DNA from: Pyrobaculum sp. 3827-6
Lineage (GTDB): Archaea > Thermoproteota > Thermoprotei > Thermoproteales > Thermoproteaceae
Length of the DNA: 64,000 nucleotides
Assembly: GCF_025641885.1 (NCBI RefSeq)
Contig: NZ_JAOTQN010000002.1
Coordinates: forward strand, 1 to 64,000
Direction of reading: 5' to 3'
Position numbers and translations under genes: made by a program
Notes under the pieces: generated by a model
What the model was told of the DNA's origin: nothing
What the model saw: only the letters and a program-made list of their open reading frames with translations
Database searches by the model: none
In this document: piece after piece, positions 8,844-17,320 of the stretch
How the letters are laid out: the number at the start of each line of letters is the position of its first letter
How positions within the stretch are numbered: the stretch's first letter is position 1

Positions 8844-9110
8844 CTAGCAGTACTGCAGAGTTCCGGGGTTTAGAAATGTTATCCACATGACGAGTAGGTA
8901 CAGCAGGGCTAGGCCCACGCCTATTGTCTCCAGTTGTCTGTACCATCTGCTCAGCAGAAGGGACCCACCCGCCAGTGCGCCGAGGAGCACGTATCCGGTC
9001 AGCACCCCGCAGTACGCAGTCTGGGCGTTGACTATGCTCCAGAGCCCGTTCAGCACGAGTGCTATGAACACCACGGCGGCGAGGCCCACCGCCACGTCGA
9101 ATTTCTCCAT
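8844..9110 (-). CDS. Small three-helix membrane protein
   Basis: 88 residues, almost entirely hydrophobic. Segments lie at about 5-27, 32-52 and 57-80, with Arg/Tyr/Gln in the SRWYRQLE loop and a terminal Cys. The ATG at 9110 is preferred over an in-frame start at 9149 because the AT block at 9131-9140 falls about 26 bases before it. No family recognised. It lies head-to-head with the ZPR1 gene and upstream of another single-pass membrane protein on the same strand. Confidence 0.6.
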   Translation of the reverse strand: MEKFDVAVGLAAVVFIALVLNGLWSIVNAQTAYCGVLTGYVLLGALAGGSLLLSRWYRQLETIGVGLALLYLLVMWITFLNPGTLQYC

Positions 9111-9130
9111 GGGGGGCTGGGTGTGACACG

Positions 9131-9142
9131 TTTTTAAATTAT
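9131..9142. promoter_or_regulatory. Shared divergent TATA block, membrane protein / ZPR1
   Basis: TTTTTAAATTATT sits 18-30 bases from the ATG at 9158 (plus) and the ATG at 9110 (minus). The starts are 47 bases apart with no other AT-rich element between them. Confidence 0.6.
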
Positions 9143-9157
9143 TGCCCACCTCGGCGC

Positions 9158-9712
9158 ATGTCTGTGGTATTCAGCACAGAGGCGACTTGCCCCGTCTGTG
9201 GAGCCAAGACGTTTAGGTACGTCGAGGTGCTCTACGACACGCCCTTCTTCGGCAACGTGCTTATACAAAGCGGGTACTGCCAGACCTGCGGCTACAGATT
9301 CTTCGACATCGACTACGCAGAAGTCGGCCGCCCGACGCGCGTCATATTCACGGCGCAGGACGGCACAGACGTCGCCAAGTCCTTCCTCATCCGTAGCAAG
9401 ACCGGCACGATCTACTCCCCCGATCTTGGGTTCACCTTAGAGCCCGGAAGCCACGGAGAGCCCATGATCACAACAGTGGAGGGCTTTCTCTACAAGGTTA
9501 TCGACTACGCCGAGAGGTTAAAGGTACTTGAGCCAGAGGGCAGGGAGAGGGTAGACCAGTTTATACAGAGAGTTTATAAAAAAATCGAGGAGGGGGGCTT
9601 CACCCTCGTGGTGGAGGACCCCCTGGGGAAGTCCCTAGTAATCCCGTATAGGGAGGGGACGGCTAGGGTCGAGTATCTAGACGCTACGGGCCAGCCCCGG
9701 GGCAGTACCTAG
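9158..9712 (+). CDS. ZPR1-related zinc-finger protein
   Basis: 184 residues. An N-terminal CxxC pair (CPVCGAKTF, about 11-19, and YCQTCGYRF, about 41-49) forms the Zn-ribbon typical of ZPR1-domain proteins, followed by a beta-rich domain with GTDVAKSFLIRSKTGTIYSPD. Archaeal ZPR1 homologues are single-domain proteins; the eukaryotic relative binds translation elongation factor 1A, so a translation-related role is possible but unproven here. Leaderless ATG after the block at 9131. The last 29 bases overlap the convergent HD-domain gene. Confidence 0.85.
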   Translation: MSVVFSTEATCPVCGAKTFRYVEVLYDTPFFGNVLIQSGYCQTCGYRFFDIDYAEVGRPTRVIFTAQDGTDVAKSFLIRSKTGTIYSPDLGFTLEPGSHGEPMITTVEGFLYKVIDYAERLKVLEPEGRERVDQFIQRVYKKIEEGGFTLVVEDPLGKSLVIPYREGTARVEYLDATGQPRGST

Positions 9713-10214
9713 CCAAGTATAGGTCGAGGATGTGGGCCAAGTCGTCGTATTTAGACAATTTTCCATACAAGTTCTTTATAAGGTCGTCTGTGTCGAAGCC
9801 GAGCTTCTTGTAGCGGCAGGCTCTTATAAGAGTGGCTAACTTATCCGCGAAGGCCACTATGCGGCCTACGAAGTTTGTCTCGTAGCGGTACCACCGGAAC
9901 AGCTCAGCCAAGTGGGGGAACTCCCTTTTTATAACCTCCTCCTCAAGCTCCTCCCACCTCAGTCTGTCTCTCACCTCGCGGCCGGGGTGGCCCAGTATGG
10001 ACTCGGCCAAGTCGTGCACAGCCGCCACCGCCAACACCTTTGCTAAATCCACCTCAGCGCCCTCTGCGTTTAGATGCGCCGCGATTTCCCCGGCGAGCAG
10101 GGTCACCAACATGATGTGTTCACACACGCTTTCGGCGTCTGGGACGCCCCTCTGCAACCACCCGACGCGCGGCGTCTTGCATAGAGTGTCAACCACGGAC
10201 AAGGCGTCGCTCAT
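9684..10214 (-). CDS. HD-domain phosphohydrolase, YfbR-like
   Basis: 176 residues with HD-superfamily metal ligands: His in SVCEHIMLV (about 31), the His-Asp pair in AAVHDLAESILGHP (about 66-67) and a later Asp in IVAFADKLATL. The pattern matches YfbR-like HD proteins, which include 5'-deoxynucleotidases; the substrate here is unknown. The ATG overlaps the gatD stop (four bases), so it is the third gene of an S9 peptidase-gatD-HD operon. The 3' end overlaps the ZPR1 gene tail-to-tail. Confidence 0.8.
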   Translation of the reverse strand: MSDALSVVDTLCKTPRVGWLQRGVPDAESVCEHIMLVTLLAGEIAAHLNAEGAEVDLAKVLAVAAVHDLAESILGHPGREVRDRLRWEELEEEVIKREFPHLAELFRWYRYETNFVGRIVAFADKLATLIRACRYKKLGFDTDDLIKNLYGKLSKYDDLAHILDLYLARYCPGAGP

Positions 10215-11461
10215 AATGCCCCAAACGCGGTGGGGTCAGATCTAGGACTTATCTCGTAAGCCACGGGCGTCGTCAGTACCCGCGCCACCTCCTCCTTCTT
10301 GAAGTTAGCCAAGGCCCAGGACATCTTGGCATAGGCCGCCTCTGGCAACATATCCTCTAGAGGCACAACTCCCATGGACAGCAACTCCCTTCCCCTCCTA
10401 TACACATAGAGGTTCACCCTGCCGAATAGAGTCTGGCTCGCCACAGCCACCACGACGCCGGCGTCTGTCAGTTTCTTGACAGCTGGCAGTAGGTACTCGC
10501 CTACGTGGCCGAAGCCCGTCCCCTCGATCACCACGCCCCTCACCCCGATTTCAAGCAACGCCTCTAGGAGGCGCGGGTGCATCCCGGGGTAGAACTTAAC
10601 CAGAGCAACCGCCTCGTCGAATTTCGTCGTGTACTCCAGCCCGCCCCTCTCCTTGTAGTCGGCCGTGTTTATCTGCAACACGTCTTTATCCGGGTAGTAC
10701 TCCGCAATGGGGGCGGCGTTTACTGACTGAAACGCGTCTCGGCGCGAGGTATGCATCTTCCTCACCCTCGCCCCCCTGTGGATAGCCACCGCCGAGTCGC
10801 TACTTGACTTGTGCATCGCCACGACAGACTCGGCGAACGGCGCCCTGGCCGCCGCCGCCACCGCCGCCTTGAGGTTCAGCACGGCGTCTGTAGAGGGCCT
10901 ATCGCTCGACCTCTGCGCCCCCACAAACACCACGGGGCCGGGGGCTCTCCTGAAGGCAAAGGCCATGGCCGCCGCGGTGTAGTGCATGGTGTCGGTGCCG
11001 TGCATAACCACGACCCCCCGTGCCCCTCTCTGGAAAGCCTCCCCTATCCTCGCGGCGACGAGAGACCAAAGCCCCGGCGTCATGTCCTCGCTGAACTTCG
11101 CCGTCACCTCCTCCACCTCAATCGGAGCCTCCAAGCCGCCGAGGATCTCTATGAGGTAGTCCACGCTGAGGGTTGGGTAGACCCCTCCCGTGACGTAGTC
11201 AACCCTAGAGAGAATCGTGCCGCCTGTCGCTAGGAGCCAGATCCTCTCTCCGCCGCCACTCGGCGCCGGCTGCGCTGTGGGAGGCGGCGCCACTTCGCCC
11301 AGCTCGACCAGCTCCTTGATTCTCCCCTTCTTGAAGCCGACGTTGTAGCCGTTCTTCAGCTTCAATACGACGATGTCCGGGTCGCTGAACTGCGTCGGAG
11401 GGATCAAAACGCCTTCAAAGACGTCGCCGTTGTCCAGAGTTACTCTAACCCGCCTATACAT
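10211..11461 (-). CDS. gatD: Glutamyl-tRNA(Gln) amidotransferase subunit D
   Basis: The glutaminase subunit of the archaeal GatDE enzyme, which converts Glu-tRNA(Gln) to Gln-tRNA(Gln). The N-terminal ~60 residues form the small beta domain of GatD (VRVTLDNGDVFEGVLIPP), and a type I asparaginase-like domain follows. The nucleophile Thr is in LLATGGTILSRVDY (about 76-89), and the second catalytic Thr-Asp pair is in MHGTDTMHYTAAAMAF (about 152-168). At 416 residues the length is normal. gatE is not in this window. The start overlaps the S9 peptidase gene by eight bases and the stop overlaps the HD gene by four. Confidence 0.95.
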   Translation of the reverse strand: MYRRVRVTLDNGDVFEGVLIPPTQFSDPDIVVLKLKNGYNVGFKKGRIKELVELGEVAPPPTAQPAPSGGGERIWLLATGGTILSRVDYVTGGVYPTLSVDYLIEILGGLEAPIEVEEVTAKFSEDMTPGLWSLVAARIGEAFQRGARGVVVMHGTDTMHYTAAAMAFAFRRAPGPVVFVGAQRSSDRPSTDAVLNLKAAVAAAARAPFAESVVAMHKSSSDSAVAIHRGARVRKMHTSRRDAFQSVNAAPIAEYYPDKDVLQINTADYKERGGLEYTTKFDEAVALVKFYPGMHPRLLEALLEIGVRGVVIEGTGFGHVGEYLLPAVKKLTDAGVVVAVASQTLFGRVNLYVYRRGRELLSMGVVPLEDMLPEAAYAKMSWALANFKKEEVARVLTTPVAYEISPRSDPTAFGAL

Positions 11462-13337
11462 ACCTATCCAGCCAGTTTAGAATCTCCTTAAAGTTTTCCA
11501 CACGGTGCCTAGGCTTCCCCTTCCGGGTCAACTCGTGGCTCTCCTCGGGGAAGAGGACCAGCCTCGCATCCACTCCGTGTAGCTTAAGCGCCGTGAAGAA
11601 GAGAATCCCCTGGTCGAGCCACGTTCTGTAGTCCTCTAGAGAGTGGATAATCAAAGTCGGCGTCTTGACCCTATCCGCTAGATACAGCGGGCTCTTCTCT
11701 ATACAGAGCTCGCGGCCTCTCCACGGGGTACAGCACAGCTGATCCTCCACGAAGTACCACCCGATGTCGGTGGTGCCGTACATAGACACCCAGTCGCAGA
11801 TAGAGCGCTGGGTTACCGCGGCTCTGAACTTATCCACGTGGGTAATTATCCAGTTGGTCATAAAGCCGCCGTAAGACCCGCCAGCCACGGCCGACCTATT
11901 TAGATCAAGAGGGTGGTTCCTAACCACGTGCTCCGCAACCTCCATCAAGTCTTGGAAATCTCTCTCGCCGTATCTACACCTAATGTCTGCAAACTCCTCG
12001 CTGTAGCCGTCGCTCCCCCTGGGGTTTGAAAAAACCACGGCGTACCCCCGCGAGGCCAGTAGGTGAAACTCGAACATAAAACCCTCCCCATACGCCGTCT
12101 TGGGCCCTCCATGTATGTACAACACCCACTTATGCGGGCCGGGGCCGTCCGGCAACAGCACCCACCCCTCCACCTCCTCCCCATCGCTCGCCTTGACCAC
12201 AAACCTACTGGGCTTTCTGAGGCGCCACCTCTCCAAAACGAAATCGTTAAAGCGGGTTAACTTACGGGCCTCGGACCCGTCCCAGTAGTACAGCTCCTTA
12301 GGCCTGTCCGCTTCCATGTAGGTGTATACAACGCCGCCTCCCAGCGGCGCGAACTCGTCCACAACCCCCCTAGGCGTGAGGACCGGGGACACCTCGCCGC
12401 TGAGCTCTGCGCGGAAAACCCCAACTGTCCCCCCGACAGTGGCCTGGAACAGCACGGAGTCCCCAGCCCAGTAGAGAGACCTCGCGTAGCTAGGTCCCCT
12501 CGCGTCGCTGTTAACCCCGTTGCCAACCCCATACCTAAAGCCGCAGGTGACGCACACCGGCTCCCCACCCTCCTCCACTACCCACACCCTGGAGTGGGAT
12601 GACAGCCCCCTAGGCCTCAGATGGCCCGTGAAGGCTATTCGCCTCCCGTCGGGGCCCCACGCAACTTCAGACACAGAGGAGAACCCCGAAGCCACCACCG
12701 CCTGCTCCCCTGTCTTCAAGTCGAGGACAACCACGTCTTGTATATGAGGCCTCCTCCAGTCACGCGCCACCACGTACGCTATCCTCCTTCCGTCGGGGCT
12801 CCACCCAGCCCTCAACACCCTCACGTCTCCCTCAGTCAGCCTCTCCGCGGCGCCGCTGAGGGCATCCACGATGTAGAGGTGGCTGGCGACGTTGTACGCA
12901 AAGCCGAAGTCGTTTATCCACACAGGCAACCTCTCCACATGCTTAACGTCGCTTTCAAGAGCGCCCTCATACGCCACCACGGCCAAGGCGCCGCTGTCGG
13001 GCCCCCACGCGAAGTCCAGAACCCCCAGAAACTTGGCCAACTGCCTAGGCTCCCCACCCCACTCCGAGACCCACAGCGCGACGCCCCTCTCCTTTTCCCC
13101 AAACCCCCTCCGGGAGAGGAAGGCGATCCGCGCCCCGTCGGGAGATGCCTTAGCCGCCAAGTCGAACGGCCCCGGCAAGACAGACCTGCAGAAGCCCCCC
13201 TCGCAGACCCAGATAGAAGACTCGTACCTATCCTGCTCTAGGCTTATCCTCGTCACCGTGAAGAGAACCCGGCCGCCGCCGGCGTCTGGGCTGGAGACGA
13301 GGACAAGCTTAGCCAAGTCCTCTGGGGAAAGAGACAT
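11454..13337 (-). CDS. S9 family acylaminoacyl-peptidase / prolyl oligopeptidase
   Basis: 627 residues. The N-terminal ~370 residues carry repeated SPDGxRIA and WGPD strands of a beta-propeller. The C-terminal alpha/beta hydrolase has the Ser nucleophile in GGSYGGFMTNW (about 467-477), an Asp in HSLEDYRTW and a His in PEESHELTRKG. This is an acylaminoacyl-peptidase type S9C enzyme that trims peptides; with no signal peptide it is probably cytoplasmic. Its own promoter is likely the AT block TATTAAAAC about 20-26 bases upstream of the ATG at 13337. It heads the operon with gatD and the HD gene. Confidence 0.9.
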   Translation of the reverse strand: MSLSPEDLAKLVLVSSPDAGGGRVLFTVTRISLEQDRYESSIWVCEGGFCRSVLPGPFDLAAKASPDGARIAFLSRRGFGEKERGVALWVSEWGGEPRQLAKFLGVLDFAWGPDSGALAVVAYEGALESDVKHVERLPVWINDFGFAYNVASHLYIVDALSGAAERLTEGDVRVLRAGWSPDGRRIAYVVARDWRRPHIQDVVVLDLKTGEQAVVASGFSSVSEVAWGPDGRRIAFTGHLRPRGLSSHSRVWVVEEGGEPVCVTCGFRYGVGNGVNSDARGPSYARSLYWAGDSVLFQATVGGTVGVFRAELSGEVSPVLTPRGVVDEFAPLGGGVVYTYMEADRPKELYYWDGSEARKLTRFNDFVLERWRLRKPSRFVVKASDGEEVEGWVLLPDGPGPHKWVLYIHGGPKTAYGEGFMFEFHLLASRGYAVVFSNPRGSDGYSEEFADIRCRYGERDFQDLMEVAEHVVRNHPLDLNRSAVAGGSYGGFMTNWIITHVDKFRAAVTQRSICDWVSMYGTTDIGWYFVEDQLCCTPWRGRELCIEKSPLYLADRVKTPTLIIHSLEDYRTWLDQGILFFTALKLHGVDARLVLFPEESHELTRKGKPRHRVENFKEILNWLDRYV

Positions 13338-13365
13338 AGGGTGGAAAAAGGGGCTTGTATTAAAA

Positions 13366-13809
13366 CTACTCCCCGGGGCAGCGGCCCTCCGCCTGCGAGA
13401 CTGCGGGTGTGAAAAAGAAGCTGAACCCCTGTCTCGTCACGACGCGTCCCGTGGGCATCCAGCCGGGCGCCACCGAGACGCCGGGGAACTCGGCCTTTAT
13501 ATACCCCACGTCACCCGCCTTTACCACGTCCCTCTCCACACCTCTCACGTAGACTCTCACGCTGGGCGATAGCCTGCCGTCTAGCTCAACCCCCGAGATG
13601 GAGAGGCCGCCGGAGCCCCCGACCATGAAGCAAATCTTCACCTCAGCCCCCGCGGAGGTTGGGTAGATGTAGGCCTGCGTCAGCGCTATGTAGGTATACT
13701 GCAGAGAGGAGTAAAACGTGGTGTAGAGATACCCCGCGAGGGCGATGGCAATAGCCATGATAAACATAAGAAGAATAGCCACCTGAATACTAACAACAGC
13801 ACCTCTCAT
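13366..13809 (-). CDS. Type IV pilin-like secreted protein
   Basis: 147 residues. A short polar N-terminus (MRGAVVS) runs straight into a long hydrophobic helix at about 6-28 (IQVAILLMFIMAIAIALAGY), the shape of archaeal type IV pilin and archaellin precursors. A beta-rich domain with several Gly and Tyr residues follows. No clear class III peptidase site is visible, so it could instead be an N-terminally anchored surface protein. The ATG at 13809 has the AT block GAAATATAAAC about 25 bases upstream, fitting its own promoter. No secretion ATPase is nearby. Confidence 0.65.
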   Translation of the reverse strand: MRGAVVSIQVAILLMFIMAIAIALAGYLYTTFYSSLQYTYIALTQAYIYPTSAGAEVKICFMVGGSGGLSISGVELDGRLSPSVRVYVRGVERDVVKAGDVGYIKAEFPGVSVAPGWMPTGRVVTRQGFSFFFTPAVSQAEGRCPGE

Positions 13810-14089
13810 ATGAAATTTCTACATACCAGAAATATAAACTACACGGCGGGTAGCTACCACACGCGCCTCATACGCACCGCACAGCCACGCGGAGATAACG
13901 ACGATGGCGCACCTCCAAAGCCGTTGCAAATATGATGCTACGCGGCGTGGGTGACCGCATCGAATTAGAAAAGACAAAGAGACGGTATTTGATTCTAAGG
14001 CCTGGGCGTTTTTGACGAAGACTGGGGTTTCAACGCCGGGTTCAGGTATAGGCGAAATATTCAAATTTCGGCTTTCATATGCCTCTTGC

Positions 14090-14300
14090 CGGGACTATGC
14101 CCCCTTTCTACTCTCCGGGCGTCCCGGGGGGCACGGGGCCCCGAGGCGCCGAAGGCCCCTCGGGGCGGGGCCGCCCGGAGGGTTGGCGCCGCCCCTTCGG
14201 CGAGCGCGAATACAGGCGCAGCTTCGCCTCCCGGTGCCCTCGCGGGAGGCGGGGCGGGCATCTGCAAGCCCATGGGTGTAGATACACACCCCCAATTTAT
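14090..14300. other. GC-rich multi-hairpin element, possible structured RNA
   Basis: A very GC-rich block inside a poorly coding region. Visible pairings: AUGCCC 14097-14102 with GGGCAU 14256-14261 (closing stem); CUCCGGGCG 14113-14121 with CGCCCGGAG 14172-14180; inside that, CCCCGAGG 14139-14146 with CCUCGGGG 14158-14165; CGCCG 14187-14191 with CGGCG 14198-14202; GCCUCCCG 14226-14233 with CGGGAGGC 14243-14250; and GGGUGU 14274-14279 with ACACCC 14286-14291. AT-rich blocks flank it on both sides (14055-14068 and 14297-14311), so either strand could be transcribed. It lacks the SRP helix-8 motif and the RNase P P4 core. No RNA family was identified. Confidence 0.45.
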
Positions 14301-15331
14301 GAATTAACGATTGGCGTACGTCAAGCCGCGCCGAACTCGCCTTTGTTAATTCCAATCTTTATTTTTGGAACCGATCTCGGCGTCTTCTTCTTTCAATTGT
14401 CATGGTATTTTGTTAATTCTAAATCTATCGGTGACGCCGTGTAGGTATGTCGGATACTTTTCCTGATCTTTCGTCGGATGTACTTCCTGAATCAGGTAGA
14501 TTGTCCGACGTGAAGTCAGGAAGTGCGTATGTGGGAGAGTTGAACTGAGTAATTCAGCTCATGGAGCATCTCGGCGCCTCCCACGTTGTGGGTACCTCGT
14601 TGCGCTGGGCGACGTTGCGTCTGTAGACGCTGTTTTTTTCGGTGAGTTTCGGCACCGCATTTTTCCATACCCCGCCAATCGCATCACGGAAGTGCCGCCA
14701 GACAGCGGGCGCCCCCCCCCGGCGCCTAGCTGTATCACGGAGGCGGCGAGCCGTGGCTTGGGCTGGGCAACGGTCCGGCTCTTCTCCATACCCTGGATGG
14801 CATATACATGGACCGGCGGGAGGTGGTGTGTAGGGGCTGACCGGAGTGGTTCCCCAGGGATCTCGCTGTTGAGTGTGTGAGGCTGGCCGGGAACCATGGC
14901 GCTAGAGGCGTAAGGCACGCCTTCGACGGCTGGCGACACTCATGTGCGCCATACATCGAGCTCTAGCCCCTTTTCCAAAACTATTCACGCGCCTTTCTAC
15001 TCATGGGCAGGGAGGTGTGCAGAAAACCGCTTCGCAAAGCTTCTGGAGGTGGCGAAGGTGGCCGTGCAGTACGGCGCCTCGTTACATGTATACGGAGACA
15101 GTTTCGTAGTTGAAGACAGAGTGGGGCCTAAAGCAACGGCAACTCTTTAAATTCACTTTTTCCTCTCTTCGTGACGAGCCGGGACTACGCCGGACGAGGG
15201 CGGCGGACGCCGCGCTGTGAATCCGGCGGGGCACCGCCCCGTCCTATTTGTCGCGTTTTACGTTGTATCTCCGCCGCTGTGTGCGAATCAGGAGTATGCA
15301 AACCATATATATCCCGGCACAGCGGCGTTTG
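14301..15331. other. Intergenic stretch without a convincing gene
   Basis: About 1 kb with short open frames on both strands but none with a good start, promoter and family signature. A GTC-GGA/TCC-GAC rich stretch with short inverted repeats (CTTCCTGA and TCAGGAAG) lies at about 14450-14530. A coding-like tail, FAKLLEVAKVAVQYGASLHV, is readable at about 15030-15090 on the plus strand and ends with a stop at 15150; it may be a gene remnant. The last 30 bases hold the promoter of the protease gene (ATATATAT at 15305-15312). Confidence 0.4.
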
Positions 15332-16131
15332 ATGAAGGCTCCGAGACCCGGGCTTGAGGCGGCTGTGTTGGTGGCTGTGGGGCTGGTTGTGCTGGTGGTT
15401 GCGTTAACACAAGATTTGTCTAAGTATCAAGATCCGCTGTTTCCGGGGGTGATTGCGAAGCCAGCCACGTGCCGGTGATTTTCCAGGCTCCGTGTAATAG
15501 GGTGTTTACACTGGGCTACGCTGCGTGGCTGGGGTCCCAGGCGGCGTGCGCCGCGGCTTCCCACGGCTTAAATAACGGCGACGGCGTGTACCAGCCGTGC
15601 TACTACGACTGCGGCGGAGAGCCCTTTGTCGGAAAGATTTGGGACAAAGAGCTGTATGTAGACGCCGCTGTGTTGAAAATTGAGCAACGGGGAACTCAAG
15701 CCTCGCCACATGTAGAGATATGCGGATTCAACCCCACCCCCACCTCTGTCGATGGCTACTTCACAGACGCAGAATTAAAGTCGTATGTAGGAGGTTCTAT
15801 ATACTCGATGTACCGAATAGGATTTGTAACAGGTTGTAGAGGCGGTATAGCACAAGTATATGCATATGAACCCTATACATATGATGGACAGCCTTACTGC
15901 CTATTAGTGCTACAATCCACTGATCAATGGCAACCGACCGAGCAAGGCGATAGCGGATCTCCACTTTTCCAGATAAAATCAGTCTATACACTTGGAAATA
16001 TGTGGTCGATAAAAATGGCGGGTATTCTCACTAAAGTGAGATATGTGGATAATCAGCCTGCGTATATAGAATTCCGCTCTGTGGATTGCGTTAATAGGTT
16101 CTATGGCGTTGCGTTTAGGTATGGTAGTTAG
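15332..16131 (+). pseudogene. Secreted trypsin-like (S1) serine protease, split by a frameshift
   Basis: Two overlapping frames make one protein. The first, from the ATG at 15332 (26 bases after ATATATAT), encodes a hydrophobic signal or anchor segment and ends at 15478. The second, open from GTG 15469 to 16131, encodes the protease. In it the triad reads as His in AAASHGLNNGD (about residue 31), Asp in VDAAVLKI (about 62) and Ser in QGDSGSPLF (about 163), with paired Cys residues as in secreted S1 enzymes. Without the first frame the enzyme has no export signal, so either a frameshift has inactivated it or the frames are joined by slippage or sequence error. Base composition turns AT-richer from about 15.75 kb, suggesting foreign origin. 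It overlaps the next gene. Confidence 0.65.
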
Positions 16132-17149
16132 GTTTCTGCTTCTTTTACTAATTTCCGTCACATCGGCGGCCATATTTACATATCATAGTGAAGTTCATAG
16201 ATTTGGCAATTTGTCCGTTGTATATTCGCTGAATGGAATACCTGCAACTGAGGTGAGGGTAGACGGCTGTATATACTACGTCGTGAGGAGCTACGATCCC
16301 GAGGTATCTAGGGCGTTTAAAGAGGCTGTGAAGAAGGTGGGAGAGACAAATGATGTGCTTGAAAAATGGCGCATTAGATTCGGATTGGATGTATGGCCCG
16401 TTATAGATATGGAACTGAGGGCGGCAAACTACAGCGGCCCCTTGGACTTCGTTTATTGTTGTGATACGGGAGCTGAAAAGATAACAGCTGTGAGATTATC
16501 AAAGGCCAGTAGGTGGGTAAACAAAACACTGTCTTTAGTAGAAAAAGTAGAGGGCGCTCTTAAAGAGGCAGGCGCTGAAGTGAGGAGCATATACGTAAGC
16601 GTGAGTCAGGGCTTTGCGGGGGTGGATGTGTTTGTGCGCCCCGGCAAAGGGGCTGGCCTTCTGGCTAAGGTTAAGAATAAGCTTGACAACGTGTTTAGAA
16701 GCTATGGAAATACGCCGTTTTTACTTTTGATAAACATACATGAGGCACCGCCGCCTTCGCCCTATATCAAAGGCGTTGATGAAGAGGAATTAAAAGAGAG
16801 ATATGTTAAGTTATATAAAATTATTTTACAGATATATGAGGATATCGGCATGTCCGTTAAGCCGCATGACGATGTTTTAATAGGTATAAGACCTAACAAG
16901 GGTATTGTAATGTTGTTGAAAGCGCCTCCAAATGAAGATAACTTCCTCAAGACTTTAACAGAGAGAACCGTGAAGGAGTTCGGTACATGTCCCAACGGCA
17001 CGATTGTTGAGCTGGCGAGAGATATAAGGGTTGAGGAACCTATCGGCGTGGAGATTCCGTGGGGACTGGTGATTACAGAGACGACAGCATTGGCAGTGGG
17101 AGCCACGGCGCTTATCTACTTAACTAGACGAATATTAAGGGGTAAGTAG
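16121..17149 (+). CDS. Membrane-anchored secreted protein of unknown function
   Basis: About 342 residues. Start ATG 16121 (an in-frame ATG at 16103 also exists) lies inside the protease 3' end, so the two are cotranscribed. A signal peptide occupies about 1-20 (FLLLLLISVTSAA), a large outside domain with paired Cys (VYCCDTG) follows, and a C-terminal membrane helix at about 315-335 ends in a basic tail (RRILRGK). No family was recognised. Codon use is clearly more AT-rich than neighbours, especially at 16780-16920. Given the coupling to a secreted protease it may anchor, shield or inhibit that enzyme; this is inference. Confidence 0.7.
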   Translation: MVVRFLLLLLISVTSAAIFTYHSEVHRFGNLSVVYSLNGIPATEVRVDGCIYYVVRSYDPEVSRAFKEAVKKVGETNDVLEKWRIRFGLDVWPVIDMELRAANYSGPLDFVYCCDTGAEKITAVRLSKASRWVNKTLSLVEKVEGALKEAGAEVRSIYVSVSQGFAGVDVFVRPGKGAGLLAKVKNKLDNVFRSYGNTPFLLLINIHEAPPPSPYIKGVDEEELKERYVKLYKIILQIYEDIGMSVKPHDDVLIGIRPNKGIVMLLKAPPNEDNFLKTLTERTVKEFGTCPNGTIVELARDIRVEEPIGVEIPWGLVITETTALAVGATALIYLTRRILRGK

Positions 17150-17286
17150 CTCCCCTTCCCCATTCCAGGTTTGCCTGCGTTTTTTCCGCATGTACTACAT
17201 AGGGACTGGCGCCGCCGGTTTTAACTAGCTGAGGCGCGCTTGGTGCGTCCAGGTGTTGAAATCCCGAGGGGTTGTTGATGGGCGCA

Positions 17287-17299
17287 TAAAAGTTTATAA
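17287..17299 (+). promoter_or_regulatory. rtcB promoter TATA
   Basis: AAAAGTTTATAAC lies about 26 bases before the ATG at 17321, consistent with a leaderless rtcB message. Confidence 0.6.
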
Positions 17300-17320
17300 C
17301 TACACAGAGGGTGTCGCCCT

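Noticed and set aside
14090-14300. SRP RNA
   Set aside because: The conserved helix-8 motif (GGAAGGGAGCAGC-like) and the Alu-domain UGUAAC are absent on both strands.
14450-14545. C/D box small RNA suggested by a CTGA near GTGAAG
   Set aside because: No proper RUGAUGA C box and no paired C'/D' boxes with correct spacing.
14559-14939. 126-codon minus-strand frame in the gap before the protease
   Set aside because: No recognisable domain, no TATA at the right distance and composition unlike neighbouring genes.
17196-17290. Possible tRNA because of a GTTGAAATCCC T-loop-like string
   Set aside because: Acceptor arms do not pair and no consistent anticodon stem could be drawn; the region holds only the rtcB promoter.
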